This document shows, in pieces, positions 22,228 to 33,412 of a stretch of 64,000 bases of DNA (position 1 is its first letter; each line of letters starts with the position of its first letter). The notes below the pieces were generated by a model. That model searched no databases and had not been told where the DNA came from. It saw only the letters and a program-made list of their open reading frames with translations. The DNA lies in the NCBI GenBank assembly GCA_030674185.1, contig CM060315.1, positions 94,057,558 to 94,121,557 of the forward strand, read 5' to 3'. The translations under genes were made by a program, and so were the position numbers. Source of the stretch: Monoplex corrugatus (taxonomy: Eukaryota > Mollusca > Gastropoda > Littorinimorpha > Ranellidae).

Positions 22228-22254
22228 GTGACATCTTAAATTGAACAATCCTCG
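22228..22254. repeat. mariner right terminal inverted repeat
   Basis: 27 bp partner of 20930-20956, two mismatches, followed by the TA target duplicate. Confidence 0.95.
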
Positions 22255-22666
22255 TAACAATGATGTAAACATAAAGAGGAACTATACAATATGTCTATAA
22301 CAATGATATAAACATAAAGAGGAACTATACAATCTGTCTGTCTATAACAATGATATAAACATAAAGAGGAACTATACAATATGTCTGTCTATAACAATGA
22401 TGTAAACATAAAGAGGAACTATACAATATGTCTGTCTATAACAATGATATAAACATAAAGAGGAACTATACAATATGTCTGTCTATAACAATGATATAAA
22501 CATAAAGAGGAACTATACAATATGTCTATAACAATGATATAAACATAAAGAGGAACTATACAATATGTCTATAACAATGATGTAAACATAAAGAGGAACT
22601 ATACAATATGTCTATAACAGCATTATAAACTTAAACTTAAAGAAGAACTATACAATCAATCCTTAC

Positions 22667-22738
22667 CTCTAGCATGGCGCGAGTGACAGTGATTTTCTGC
22701 AGAGAGTCGACAATCTCCACCACCGTTTCATCTTTGAC
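22667..22738 (-). CDS. MED26: MED26 exon 2
   Basis: 72 bases, 24 codons, phase 0 at both ends, between an AG acceptor (GTCTGTGTGCAG on minus) and a GTAAGG donor. It encodes VKDETVVEIVDSLQKI then TVTRAMLE, the middle helices of the TFIIS N-terminal (LW) domain. Joined to exon 3 it gives the typical MED26 pattern of ...LE followed by RIGKMMND. Too short to show up as an open frame; found by family similarity and splice sites. Confidence 0.92.
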
Positions 22739-24812
22739 CTGCACACAGACACAATTTTTTTGTGTAGGCCTATAAAATAAAGAGAGAATACAGACCTATT
22801 AACTAACAGTAGTGGAGACAAGATAAATCACACATAGGTAAACCGACACACTCTTACATTCTCAGAAAACTGGTTTGAGTCTATCAGGGTAAAAATTAAA
22901 ATCTGTGTTCTTTTCGTTGCAATTTGTTCATTGTGCTTACAGTTGAGTAAATTTCAAACTGAAACTTACCTTACATAGTTTTCAAACTAAAATAAATATG
23001 GTTAATGGACCAGCAAGGCACAAAATGATAGGAAGAAACGACAGAAAGCAAAAGAACAAGGCAGAAACAAAGAGAGTGACAAAAAAGAAGACATATCTAC
23101 TTGAATGTCTGCTTTGGTGAACGATGAGAGTGCGCGCCTTGGTGTGATTCTTGAATCAAGATTTGGCGCCTCATAAACGTCGTTATTGTTATATTCACTT
23201 AATCCAATCTGTCTTCACCAGATGACTCACTGTGCCGGAAATGAGCATGTAGCATCATCAGCAATTTTGTTTTCATCAATCTATCAGCAATGTGATATGT
23301 GGTAGTGTGGGAAGAAGAACAGCACATTATCAAGGTTGGATGGCAAGGTAAAGAACATTAGTTATATTACAAGACTTCCAGGCAATCTCATGTCAGATGA
23401 ACTTAAGGGGGTTGCCAGAGACTTACAACTTGAACATTTTGGCCTCTGAAAATAATGTCAACAAATTTTCAGAGCTTAAAATATTCCGCATCTGGGCAGA
23501 ATTCCGCGATTTCGGTTTCTCAACAAAAAAAACAAAAAAAAGAAAGAAAGAAAGAAAGAAAACGAAAGGAGCAAAGCATCCGTGATCGGCTTGCAAGAAT
23601 TCATAGCAACGGCGTGCAAGTTATGGCCCCTGATTCCCCCCCACCCCACCCCCGGATCCCCCTAGTTTCAGTGTTTTTCCCTCCTCCTGTTTTACACCCT
23701 GAATTTTCACTAATATCTGCTCAAGGCTTTCACTGCACTCATACATCAGACCATATAACAATTAACATGCTCCACCCAAATATGTGAGCAGTTGATTAAT
23801 TTAAGTGACTGTTGTAAGACTAGGACTTTTCATACCCCCAGAAAAGACTTTTTCAAATCTATATTCATTAGAATTAATTGGAGAAATATATAATCATGCA
23901 TGATTATTATTATCAAATCATATCTTCATTAGAATTAATTGGAGAAATATATAATCATGTATGATTATTATTATCAAATCATCTAAAAATAAATACATAA
24001 ATGAATAAATAAAAAAACACACACACCGCAAGTTTTGGGCTATAGGCAAATTACTCAAACAGTCACAACTTCTGTCAAACTCAAAGGCAACCAATGTACG
24101 AACTTTTTGGCCTCTATATAAATTATAATGCAATTTTTGCTCTTTTTCTTTTCCTCATTTTGCTGTTTCAGTGATGGTCAGAAGGCTGTCGCATCTGGGC
24201 TTATTACGTTATCAACCTTTTTTTTTTTCTTTGGTAACATCATGATACTACTCTAAGCCAACACTAAAACAAATAGGCCTACAAGTTATATACATAATGG
24301 CAATATTATTAATTGTGTAGCTGTAGGTCCATGGATCTGTTCTGTTAAAAAGGCCTGGGCTTATGAGGCAATAAGTATAACCGTAGGCCTTATATGTTAG
24401 TTATGGAAGCATAGCCAATATCATCAAAAGTAATGTGTGTGAATGTATCCCGTTCATGGATCAAATGATCTACACAGGCTCAGTACAGATCAATCCACAT
24501 ACCATGCGCCGATGCGGACCACGCTATACACTAATACACACATCGATTTCGTTATCGATGTCATCTTTTACACGAAAAGAATAGGAAGATCTCAGTCAGC
24601 GCAAAAAGTTGACAGAAAAAACGTCAATCCATGTCTGTATCATTATATGCACTACTTATTGTAGGCCCTATTTAAAGGATAATAGGCTGGCTACTAGTAG
24701 TAGTAACGAACTGACTTGGCTCCGTAACGTGCGTAGGCCAGAATCAGGCCCTGCATACAAGCAATAACCCTTGAAAGTTAATGAAATACCAGTTTGCAGT
24801 GATTATTAATAC
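22739..24812 (-). other. MED26 intron 1
   Basis: About 2.1 kb. Holds a family A fragment on minus at about 22995-23100, a short GAAA-type purine run near 23535-23575, and a direct duplication of about 58 bp with AGAATTAATTGGAGAAATAT (23870-23985). No other gene seen; the open frame at 23455-23787 crosses low-complexity sequence. Confidence 0.7.
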
Positions 24813-24878
24813 CTCATTTGGGTCTTGAAGTGCCCTTACGAGCTTTCTGTGGATCTCGATCGGTGAAAGAAGCATCAT
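24813..24878 (-). CDS. MED26: MED26 exon 1 (start codon)
   Basis: Two adjacent ATG codons (24878-24876 and 24875-24873) open a 22-codon segment, MMLLSPIEIHRKLVRAL then QDPNE, ending in phase 0 at a GTATTAAT donor. It supplies helix 1 of the TFIIS N-terminal domain. Exons 1+2+the start of exon 3 give a complete domain of about 75 residues. Which of the two ATGs is used cannot be told from the sequence. The exon continues upstream as 5' UTR. Confidence 0.87.
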
Positions 24879-25018
24879 GAAGGCCAGAGCTGCCAAAATT
24901 TAGCGAGTTTTTGTCGGAGATAGCGACAGGTCGTCCATTCAGTATGGCGGACACCGTCCGAGTACTGAAAGTGTGTTGGTAAACGCACTGACATCTGGGA
25001 ATTCTCTCGACACTGGCG

Positions 25019-25026
25019 TGACGTCA
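25019..25026. promoter_or_regulatory. Perfect CRE palindrome upstream of MED26
   Basis: TGACGTCA lies about 140 bp upstream of the MED26 start, within a relatively CpG-containing, non-repetitive stretch (24880-25080). It is the consensus site for CREB/ATF factors. One 8-mer is weak evidence by itself; its position gives it interest. Confidence 0.4.
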
Positions 25027-25202
25027 AATGCCGCACAGACGAGACGAAGAAGTTGCGGGTTTGTGGCGACATGCAAATGAGTCCGTTACTGTTAGAACAG
25101 ATATTTTCATTGGTCAAGATCTGAACAGCTTTTATGACTTGCAACATGATTGGTTTGTGTCTTTTTTTTTTTTTTTTCAAAGTAAAGGGAAGTGACTCTG
25201 TG

Positions 25203-25973
25203 CTCTCAAGACTTCAGTTGCGGTTGGTGAAATTCTTGTACGTAAAATTGAAAGAAGGCTTGCTGTTGAGATGTAGGCTAACGTAAACGAAACAAATCCT
25301 TCAAAAATCAAAACAAAACACATCAGTCAAACATTTTTTCACTCATTTCATTATTATTATTTCATATCCATCAACTGAAAGAGCTTTCTTCTTGAAAAAA
25401 AAATATGACAATTTGTCTTAAAGTAAACCTAGGCTTGATTACTAAATTAGCTTAGGCCTATTTTTACTTTTTCCCTTCGCCTGTACCACCAGCGGACTGG
25501 GTTGATGTCTCGGGGATGGGGGTGGGGGCGGAATGCTGGCGGTGTGCAACCAAACGAGAAGCCAGGTGTCGAGACATGTTGTAGATGAAGAGTAGTACAG
25601 TAGTAGGGACTGGCTTTCAATCACTGATTGATTCAATCATGGCCTAGGACTTGCGGCCTATTTACGTCCCCTCTTTCTCAACTATTTTTAGCCTAATACA
25701 GGTGTTAAAATGCGCATTTTCTTTTTGTTTGCATAAGCCTAATCAGGCCTTTAATCATCAAAATCGATGAAAAGTTCTTTGAATTTTGGAATTTCGTCCA
25801 AAAAATTCTTGAATTTGTTAGTATCTTGTGCAAATTTTATGTTAGTTGGGAGTTTATTCCACAAAGGGGCTACTCGATGTGAAAAAGAAAATTTTCTTGA
25901 GTAGGCCCTGGTATGTCTGCCACTCCATCTATCCAGCGCCAACATGGCCTTCCATTGGCTTTGAGCTGAAGCG
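25203..25973 (-). repeat. Dispersed LINE-tail repeat, family B, copy 2
   Basis: Inverted partner of 2022-2462 at about 450 shared bases. Unlike copy 1 it keeps a coding remnant at 25751-25960 on minus: RAYSRKFSFSHRVAPLWNKL then PTNIKFAQDTNKFKNFLDE, which resembles the C-terminal W-x-x-LP tail of jockey/CR1-type LINE ORF2. It ends with an AT-rich 3' part at 25203. Confidence 0.78.
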
Positions 25974-26221
25974 TGAGCATCTGGAGTTAGCTAGTTGTAG
26001 TCTCGAAGAGTTGGCCTCCTGCTCAAGTGCCAAGTGGCCAACCATTTTAACAACTACTGTTTAGTCATAATGTAATGGTTGACAGGAGTTGTTACTATCA
26101 TCTGTCCGATCTGTTTGTTCCTAGTCATATCTCTTTTGGTCTTGCCCAACATCTCATTGCACACTACTGGCAAATGCTACAAACTACCGAGCAGAGACAG
26201 AGGCACTCATACAAACACGAT

Positions 26222-28325
26222 ATATGATATAGATGTGAAGAATATAGAGGACACAGCATTCTAAAACCATGATACGTGATATAGATGTGCAGAATATAGA
26301 GGACACAGCATTCTAAAATCATAATACAGATGTGCAGAATGTAGAGGACACAGCATTCTAAAACCATGATACATAATATAGATGTGCAGAATGTAGAGGA
26401 CACAGCATTCTAAAACCATGATACATAATATAGATGTGCAGAATATAGAGGACACAGCATTCTAAAACCATGATACATAACATTGATGTGCAGAATATAG
26501 AGGACTTAGCATTCTAAACCATGATACATAACATTGATGTGCAGAATATAGAGGTCACAGCATTCTAAAACCATGATACATAACATAGATGTGCAGAATG
26601 TAGAGGACACAGCATTCTAAAACCATGATACATAATATAGATGTGCAGAATGTAGAGGACACAGCATTCTAAAACCATGATACATAATATAGATGTGCAG
26701 AATGTAGAGGACACAGCATTCTAAAACCATGATACATAATATAGATGTGCAGAATATAGAGGACACAGCATTCTAAAACCATGATACATAATATAGATGT
26801 GCAGAATATAGAGGACACAGCATTCTAAAACCATGTCACATAATATAGATGTGCAGAATATAGAGGACACAGCATTCTAAAACCATGATACATAATATAG
26901 ATGTGCAGAATATAGAGGACACAGCATTCTAAAACCATGTTACATAATATAGATGTGCAGAATATAGAGGACACAACATTCTAAAACCATGTTACATAAT
27001 ATAGATGTGCAAAATGTAGAGGACACAGCATTCTAAAACCATGATACATAATATAGATGTGCAGAATATAGAGGACACAGCATTCTAAAACCATAATACA
27101 TAACATAGATGTGCAGAATATAGAGGACTTAGCATTCTAAAACCATGATACATAATATAGATGTGCAGAATGTAGAGGACACAGCATTCTAAAACCATGA
27201 TACATAATATAGATGTGCAGAATATAGAGGTCACAGCATTCTAAAACCATGATACATAACATATATGTGCAGAATATAGAGGACACAGCATTCTAAAACC
27301 ATGATACATAATATAGATGTGCAGAATATAGAGGACACAGCATTCTAAAACCATGTTACATAATATAGATGTGCAGAATATAGAGGACACAGCATTCTAA
27401 AACCATGTTACATAATATAGATGTGCAGAATATAGAGGACACAGCATTCTAAAACCATGATACATAATATAGATGTGCAGAATATAGAGGACACAGCATT
27501 CTAAAACCATGATACATAATATAGATGTGCAGAATATAGAGGACACAGCATTCTAAAACCATGATACATAACATTGATGTGCAGAATATAGAGGACTTAG
27601 CATTCTAAAACCATGATACATAACATTGATGTGCAGAATATAGAGGACACAGCATTCTAAAACCATGATACATAACATTGATGTGCAGAATATAGAGGAC
27701 TTAGTATTCTAAAACCATGATACATAACATATATGTGCAGAATATAGAGGACTTAGCATTCTAAAACCATGATACATAACATATATGTGCAGAATATAGA
27801 GGACTTAGCATTCTAAAACCATGATACATAACATATATGTGCAGAATATAGAGGACACAGCATTCTAAAACCATGATACATAACATATATGTGCAGAATA
27901 TAGAGGACTTAGCATTCTAAAACCATGATACATAACATATATGTGCAGAATATAGAGGACACAGCATTCTAAAACCATGATACATAAAATAGATGTGCAG
28001 AATATAGAGGACACAGCATTCTAAAACCATGATACATAATATAGATGTGCAGAATATAGAGGACACAGCATTCTAAAACCATGATACATAACATTGATGT
28101 GCAGAATATAGAGGACACAGCATTCTAAAACCATAATACATAATATAGATGTGCAGAATATAGAGGACACAGCATTCTAAAACCATGATACATAGTATAG
28201 ATGTGCAGAATATAGAGGACACAGCATTCGAAAACCATGATGCATAATATAGATGTGCAGAATATAGAGGACACAGCATTCTAAAACCATGATACATAAT
28301 ATAGATGGGCAGATTACAGAGGACA
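26222..28325. repeat. Minisatellite, 52-bp unit, about 40 copies
   Basis: Unit ACATAATATAGATGTGCAGA + ATATAGAGGACACAGCATTC + TAAAACCATGAT. Point variants (ACTTAGCATT; ATAACATTGATG; ATAACATATATG; GAATGTAGAGG) cluster in blocks, indicating local spreading of variants. A, TT or TC variants at the CATGATAC position also cluster. Confidence 0.98.
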
Positions 28326-28392
28326 CAGCTTTCTATCAAGTGATCCTGCTGTCAGATCCCTCTCTGTTCTCCAAGCCTGATACCAGTGACAG

Positions 28393-28600
28393 GTGAACTT
28401 TAAAGCAGGGACATGTTTGGAGGTGAACTTTAAAGCAGGGACATGTTTGGAGGTGAACTTTAAAGCAGGGACATGTTTGCAGGTGAACTTTAAAGCAGGG
28501 ACATGTTTGGAGGTGAACTTTAAAGCAGGGACATGTTTGGAGGTGAACTTTAAAGCAGGGACATGTTTGCAGGTGAACTTTAAAGCAGGGACATGTTGGC
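28393..28600. repeat. Minisatellite, 30-bp unit, 7 copies
   Basis: Unit AGGTGAACTTTAAAGCAGGG + ACATGTTTGS. Both strands open through it. Confidence 0.97.
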
Positions 28601-29080
28601 AGTTTGTTTGGAGTTTGTACAAGAGGTATTCATGGTATGTGGACAATTCCATATGTGCTCCACTCAGTTCTTTCAGCAATTATCAGGCAGATCTGACCTT
28701 GACCCTGCTCAAAACCTTATGTGTTGGCAATGTCTTGAAAAGGGGAAGGGGGAGATGGACCGATGAAATGCTGAGCTGATGCTATCAGAATGATGGAAAC
28801 ATAAAGATAGGCTGTAAACAGGCCAGTTTTTAATGTTGAGGGCTGAGATTGAACTCCAGATATCCAATCTTGAGCCATGGTTCAATATAAAAAAATATAT
28901 ATATATATATATAAAAATATTTCAGAAAAATTTAAAAAAAGAAAACGAACCAAAAATAAAATAAATGGAAAAAAACCTACACACACACCTGCAAAAACAA
29001 TACTGTACATGGTATTAGAATGAATTGCTATCTCTTCCTCCATGGTTGTGGCTGCAGTTAATTTGAGAACTTGTTCCATT
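28601..29080. other. Unassigned, part may be LINE remnant
   Basis: A (TA)n lies at 28890-28912 and an A-rich stretch follows. No supported gene. Confidence 0.45.
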
Positions 29081-31620
29081 TGGTCATTGAGTTGTGTTTG
29101 AAGCTCTGGCTGGCTGCCTCAGCACCGTTTCCATGTGGGCATTCTTTCTGCATAATTCTCTTTGGTGGATCCTCTTTGGTTTAAGTCGTATCTTTCCACA
29201 CTCTGTGGAATGGAGTTGGCGCTGTGGAAGCTGTGTGTTAAGGGCAGCTCTTCTCTCGATGACCATGTCCAGCTGATGCCAGTGTCGGACCTTTGGTGTC
29301 TCCTGGAGACTTTAACTTTAAGGGAGGCTTTGTCTTGAAGAAGATGTTGATGATACACAGTTTGCTGTAGGAGGACAGTTTCTGGCCGTTGTTGTTCTTC
29401 TTGCCAGTGCTGATGTCCGAGACAGTCTGACCGCAATCTGTGGTCTGATCCAACACTGGCATTGAAATCACCGAGCACACTGATGTGCCCAGGTTCTAGA
29501 ATCTTGCTGACGGTAGCTTCAAGATCCTTGTAAAACAGATCATTTGTTTCTTTAGGTGAGCACAGTGGTGGCATAGACATTCAGGGTGCTCACTTTGCTG
29601 GACAGTGTTGTGGCATAGACATTCAGGGTGCTCACTTTGCTGGACAGTGTTGTGGCATAGACATTCAGGGTGCTCACTTTGCTGGACAGTGTTGTGGCAT
29701 AGACATTCAGGGTGCTCACTGTGCTGTACAGTGTTGTGGCATAGACATTCAGGGTGCTCACTGTGCTGGACAGTGTTGTGGCATAGACATTCAGGGTGCT
29801 CACTGTGCTGGACAGTGTTGTGGCATAGACATTCAGGGTGCTCACTTTGCTGGACAGTGTTGTGGCGTAGACATTCAGGGTGCTCACTTTGCTGGACAGT
29901 GTTGTGGCGTAGACATTCAGGGTGCTCACTGTCCTGGACAGTGTTGTGGCATAGACATTCAGGGTGCTCACTGTGCTGGACAGTGTTGTGGCATAGACAT
30001 TCAGGGTGCTCACTTTGCTGGACAGTGTTGTGGCATAGACATTCAGGGTGCTCACTTTGCTGGACAGTGTTGTGGCATAGACAGTCAGGGTGCTCACTTT
30101 GCTGGACAGTGTTGTGGCATAGACATTCAGGGTGCTCACTTTGCTGGACAGTGTTGTGGCATAGACATTCAGGGTGCTCACTTTGCTGGACAGTGTTGTG
30201 GCATAGACATTCAGGGTGCTCACTTTGCTGGACAGTGTTGTGGCATAGACATTCAGGGTGCTCACTTTGCTGGACAGTGTTGTGGCATAGACATTCAGGG
30301 TGCTCACTTTGCTGGACAGTGTTGTGGCATAGACATTCAGGTGCTCACTTTGCTGACAGTGTTGTGGCATAGACATTCAGGGTGCTCACTTTGCTGGACA
30401 GTGTTGTGGCATAGACATTCAGGGTACTCACTTTGCTGGACAGTGTTGTGGCATAGACATTCAGGGTGCTCACTTTGCTGGACAGTGTTGTGGCATAGAC
30501 ATTCAGGGTGCTCACTTTGCTGGACAGTGTTGTGGCATAGACATTCAGGGTGCTCACTTTGCTGGACAGTGTTGTGGCATAGACATTCAGGGTTCTCACT
30601 TTGCTGGACAGTGTTGTGGCATAGACATTCAGGGTGCTCACTTTGCTGGACAGTGTTGTGGCATAGACATTCAGGGTGCTCACTTTGCTGGACAGTGTTG
30701 TGGCATAGACATTCAGGGTGCTCACTTTGCTGGACAGTGTTGTGGCATAGACATTCAGGGTGCTCACTTTGCTGGACAGTTTTGTGGCATAGACATTCAG
30801 GGTGCTCACTTTGCTGGACAGTGTTGTGGCATAGACATTCAGGGTGCTCACTTTGCTGGACAGTGTTGTGGCATAGACATTCAGGGTGCTCACTTTGCTG
30901 GACAGTGTTGTGGCATAGACATTCAGGGTGCTCACTTTGCTGGACAGTGTTGTGGCATAGACATTCAGGGTGCTCACTTTGCTGGACAGTGTTGTGGCAT
31001 AGACATTCAGGGTGCTCACTTTGCTGGACAGTGTTGTGGCATAGACATTCAGGGTGCTCACTTTGCTGGACAGTGTTGTGGCATAGACATTCAGGGTGCT
31101 CACTTTGCTGGACAGTGTTGTGGCATAGACATTCAGGGTGCTCACTTTGCTGGACAGTGTTGTGGCATAGACATTCAGGGTGCTCACTTTGCTGGACAGT
31201 GTTGTGGCATAGACATTCAGGGTGCTCACTTTGCTGGACAGTGTTGTGGCATAGACATTCAGGGTGCTCACTTTGCTGGACAGTGTTGTGGCATAGACAT
31301 TCAGGGTGCTCACTTTGCTGGACAGTGTTGTGGCATAGACAGTCAGGGTGCTCACTTTGCTGGACAGTGTTGTGGCATAGACATTCAGGGTGCTCACTTT
31401 GCTGGACAGTGTTGTGGCATAGACATTCAGGGTGCTCACTTTGCTGGACAGTGTTGTGGCATAGACATTCAGGGTGCTCACTTTGCTGGACAGTGTTGAA
31501 AGGCTGATGGAAAGGATGCTTTTGAGAGGAATTGTGATGGGTAACAGGCTGTTCTTTACTGCAGTGTTAAAGCTGTGTACGCGAGGTTCCTTGTGGGATC
31601 TGCTTCATCAGAAGAACTTG
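29081..31620 (-). mobile_element. LINE endonuclease (APE-type) region with an internal tandem array
   Basis: On minus, from about 31600, a LINE-like segment VHSFNTAVKNSLLP then SILSISLSTLSSKVSTLNVY leads in frame into the 42-bp array, and after it the frame continues KETNDLFYKDLEATVSKI, then HISVLGDFNASVGSDH (about 29440-29490), which is the GDFNA motif of the APE endonuclease of non-LTR retrotransposons. Frameshifted remains of the domain's end (RHQRSKHWHQLD-like) follow to 29081. No RT is attached. Decayed copy. Confidence 0.85.
29562..31497 (-). repeat. 42-bp minisatellite, about 46 copies, made from LINE endonuclease codons
   Basis: Unit CAGTGTTGTGGCATAGACAT + TCAGGGTGCTCACTTTGCTG + GA. 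On minus it encodes SSKVSTLNVYATTL, equivalent to the beta-strand of the LINE endonuclease normally reading like VxxLSxYAPT. The unit is 14 codons so the LINE frame is kept across nearly 2 kb; two one- or two-base deletions around 30340-30355 break it. Both strands are open, producing spurious frames of 250-390 codons. Confidence 0.95.
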
Positions 31621-31879
31621 CTGTCTACAGCACGCCTGGTCCCTTGCAGTCCTTCAGTGTCCCTCCCTCTCAGCCCAGAGTTAGTGATTGCTCCATTCCT
31701 GTTGTGGTTGATTTGCTTCAGATGGTCTGAGAGGTTTCAAGTAGCCAGTCAGATGACATGTTTTTTTTCTTTTTCTTCGTTTTCTTTGGTTTGCCTTGTG
31801 CAGTGCTGGCTGTCCTGTTTTTGGTCAGTTCTAAGCTCCAAACACCCATTGAAACAGACATCTGACTGTCAGTAGGCAA

Positions 31880-33412
31880 CCTGGATTGAGGTAGGCAGTA
31901 GGTGATCAGTGAGATAATCTCTCCCACTGTCACAGGCTCTCCCACTGTCGCAGGCAACCTGGATTGAGGTAGGCAATACCTGTAGGTGATCAGTGAGATA
32001 ATCTCTCCCGCTGTCACAGGCAACCTGGATTGAGGTAGGCAATACCTGTAGGTGATCAGTGAGATAATCTCTCCCGCTGTCACAGGCAACCTGGATTAAG
32101 ACAGGCAATACCTGTAGGTGATCAGTGAGATAATCTCTCCCGCTGTCACAGGCAACCTGGATTGAGGTAGGCAATACCGGTAGGTGATCAGTGAGATAAT
32201 CTCTCTCCGCTGTCACAGGCAACCTGGATTGAGGTAGGCAATACCTGTCGGTGATCAGTGAGATAATCTCTCCCGCTGTCACAGGCAACCTGGATTAAGA
32301 CAGGCAATACCTGTAGGTGATCAGTGAGATAATCTCTCCCACTGTCACAGGCAACCTGGATTAAGACAGGCAATACCTGTAGGTGATCAGTGAGATAATC
32401 TCTCCCGCTGTCACAGGCAACCTGGATTAAGACAGGCAATACCGGTAGGTGATCAGTGAGATAATCTCTCCCGCTGTCACAGGCAACCTGGATTAAGACA
32501 GGCAATACCTGTAGGTGATCAGTGAGATAATCTCTCCTGCTGTCACAGGCAACCTGGATTAAGACAGGCAATACCGGTAGGTGATCAGTGAGATAATCTC
32601 TCCCGCTGTCACAGGCAACCTGGATTAAGACAGGCAATACCTGTAGGTGATCAGTGAGATAATCTCTCCCGCTGTCACAGGCAACCTGGATTGAGGTAGG
32701 CAATACTGGTAGGTGATCAGTGAGATAATCTCTCCCGCTGTCACAAGCAACCTGGATTAAGACAGGCAATACCGGTAGGTGATCAGTGAGATAATCTCTC
32801 CCGCTGTCACAGGGAACCTGGATTAAGACAGGCAATACCGGTAGGTGATCAGTGAGATAATCTCTCCCGCTGTCACAGGCAACCTGGATTAAGACAGGCA
32901 ATACCGGTAGGTGATCAGTGAGATAATCTCTCCCGCTGTCACAGGCAACCTGGATTGAGGTAGGCAATACCTGTCGGTGATCAGTGAGATAATCTCTCCC
33001 GCTGTCACAGGCAACCTGGATTAAGACAGGCAATACCGGTAGGTGATCAGTGAGATAATCTCTCCCGCTGTCACAGGCAACCTGGATTGAGGTAGGCAAT
33101 ACCGGTAGGTGATCAGTGAGATAATCTCTCCCGCTGTCACAGGCAACCTGGATTGAGGTAGGCAATACCGGTAGGTGATCAGTGAGATAATCTCTCCCGC
33201 TGTCACAGGCAACCTGGATTAAGACAGGCAATACCGGTAGGTGATCAGTGAGATAATCTCTCCCGCTGTCACAGGCAACCTGGATTGAGGTAGGCAATAC
33301 CGGTAGGTGATCAGTGAGATAATCTCTCCCGCTGTCACAGGCAACCTGGATTAAGACAGGCAATACCGGTAGGTGATCGGTGAGATAATCTCTCCCACTG
33401 TCACAGGCAATT
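31880..33412. repeat. 66-bp minisatellite, about 23 copies
   Basis: Unit GGCAACCTGGATTAAGACAG + GCAATACCGGTAGGTGATCA + GTGAGATAATCTCTCCCGCT + GTCACA. Two main variants, ATTAAGACAG and ATTGAGGTAG, alternate irregularly. 66 is a multiple of three, so a 411-codon minus frame (ACDSGRDYLTDH...) is open without any sign of being a gene. I could not trace the unit to a known element. Confidence 0.97.

Larger units (their letters stand above)
20930..22254 (+). mobile_element. Apparently intact mariner transposon, 1325 bp
   Basis: Ends are CGAGGGTTGTTCAATTTAAG (20930) and, inverted, CGAGGATTGTTCAATTTAAG (22254). TA flanks both ends (20928-20929 and 22255-22256). Removing the element and one TA restores the array unit CTATAACAATG exactly. 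It holds one uninterrupted transposase gene. This is a Tc1/mariner element of the DD34D type, structurally complete and plausibly young. Confidence 0.95.
18640..22620. repeat. Minisatellite, 39-47 bp unit, about 20 copies, split by two transposons
   Basis: Unit ATAACAATGATATAAACATA + AAGAGGAACTATACAAT + one or two GTCT words. The array occupies 18640-18887, 20697-20929 and 22255-22620, and is interrupted by an R2-like LINE (18888-20696) and a mariner (20930-22254). The three blocks share unit variants (ATGATG / ATGATA; one or two CTGT), so they were one array. It lies in MED26 intron 2. Confidence 0.93.

Noticed and set aside
29552..31507. Long open frames of 250-390 codons on both strands
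   Set aside because: They result from a 42-bp unit lacking stops; no gene is implied.
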